From NCBI GenBank assembly GCA_022842885.1, contig JALHOR010000009.1:34514-98513 (forward strand): 64,000 nucleotides of DNA. The letters run 5' to 3'. Origin of the DNA: Anaerolineae bacterium. GTDB taxonomy: Bacteria; Chloroflexota; Anaerolineae; Aggregatilineales; Phototrophicaceae. The notes beneath the pieces were generated by a model. That model had not been told where the DNA came from and searched no databases. It worked only from the letters and a program-made list of their open reading frames with translations. A program made the translations under genes and the position numbers. This document shows, piece after piece, positions 63,972 to 64,000 of the stretch; the stretch's first letter is position 1, and each line of letters starts with the position of its first letter.

Positions 63972-64000
63972 TCTGAATAACGAGTTCGGATCGAGCCTAA

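Noticed and set aside
1..64000. tRNA, rRNA, CRISPR array, transposase, integrase or phage gene
   Set aside because: I looked for cloverleaf-like patterns, direct-repeat arrays and mobile-element motifs and found none. A tRNA could be missed by eye, so a tRNAscan run would settle it.

Overview
The window reads as a chromosomal segment of a Chloroflexota bacterium, most likely an Anaerolineae-like lineage. This is inferred from style and family mix, not from a marker gene. The indicators are many Ser/Thr kinases, one of them carrying a membrane module of the kind seen in Chloroflexota sensor kinases; many secreted TPR, beta-propeller and 'choice-of-anchor' proteins; Thr/Pro-rich linkers; a bacterial Ycf45-like ATPase; and GIN-domain and PpiC lipoproteins without any outer-membrane assembly or LPS genes. 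I found no rRNA, tRNA, CRISPR array, transposase or phage gene. Gene density is high, and only the 301-bp region at 44354-44654 lacks a gene for more than 300 bp.

Layout. 1-6474: a flavin monooxygenase cut by the left edge, a membrane-anchored EEP hydrolase, a small unknown protein, a large VIT-VWA protein and a GIN lipoprotein. 6681-14052: a class A penicillin-binding protein (PbpC type) with a coupled APH-fold kinase, then on the minus strand a receptor-type Ser/Thr kinase, a glycosyltransferase and a TipAS-domain protein. 14131-22296: ClpB, an Eis-like acetyltransferase, an M50 peptidase, a TPR protein, a minimal Ser/Thr kinase and an MBL hydrolase. 22312-28619: secreted or anchored TPR and PPC-like proteins, a lipoprotein, MurJ and a heptose-phosphate nucleotidyltransferase. 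28728-36489: a tandem beta-propeller phytase, a class IV aminotransferase, a nucleotidyltransferase, a choice-of-anchor I protein, an MDR oxidoreductase and a PhyH dioxygenase. 36516-44353: LysE, Nudix, an O-antigen-ligase/TPR protein, a GT-C-like membrane protein, thymidylate kinase, a Ycf45-like ATPase and a GNAT-like protein.

44655-48841 is the most coherent candidate system. Three COG0523 GTPases (one with a His-rich loop, two ZigA/YciC-like) share a strand with a Cys-containing protein I do not recognise. A TGATAC-N3-GTATCA palindrome lies just upstream and resembles a Zur box. The likely job is zinc allocation under zinc limitation. A ZntA-type P1B ATPase at 61473 would handle zinc/cadmium excess.

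48845-63971: a WD40 protein; a winged-helix regulator with a striking three-half-site operator overlapping its own promoter, followed by a double AHSA1 protein; a duplicated solute-binding protein without a permease; an EGY-like site-2 protease; an operon of a PpiC lipoprotein and two paralogous single-pass surface proteins; class I fructose bisphosphatase; a CoxE-like VWA protein; ZntA; and a short, apparently truncated ORF at the right edge.

Transcription-level features seen directly include several perfect terminator-like hairpins at gene ends, a 28-bp perfect palindrome, and a pair of dispersed repeats found downstream of two unrelated genes. All functional names come from motif recognition alone; no database search was run.
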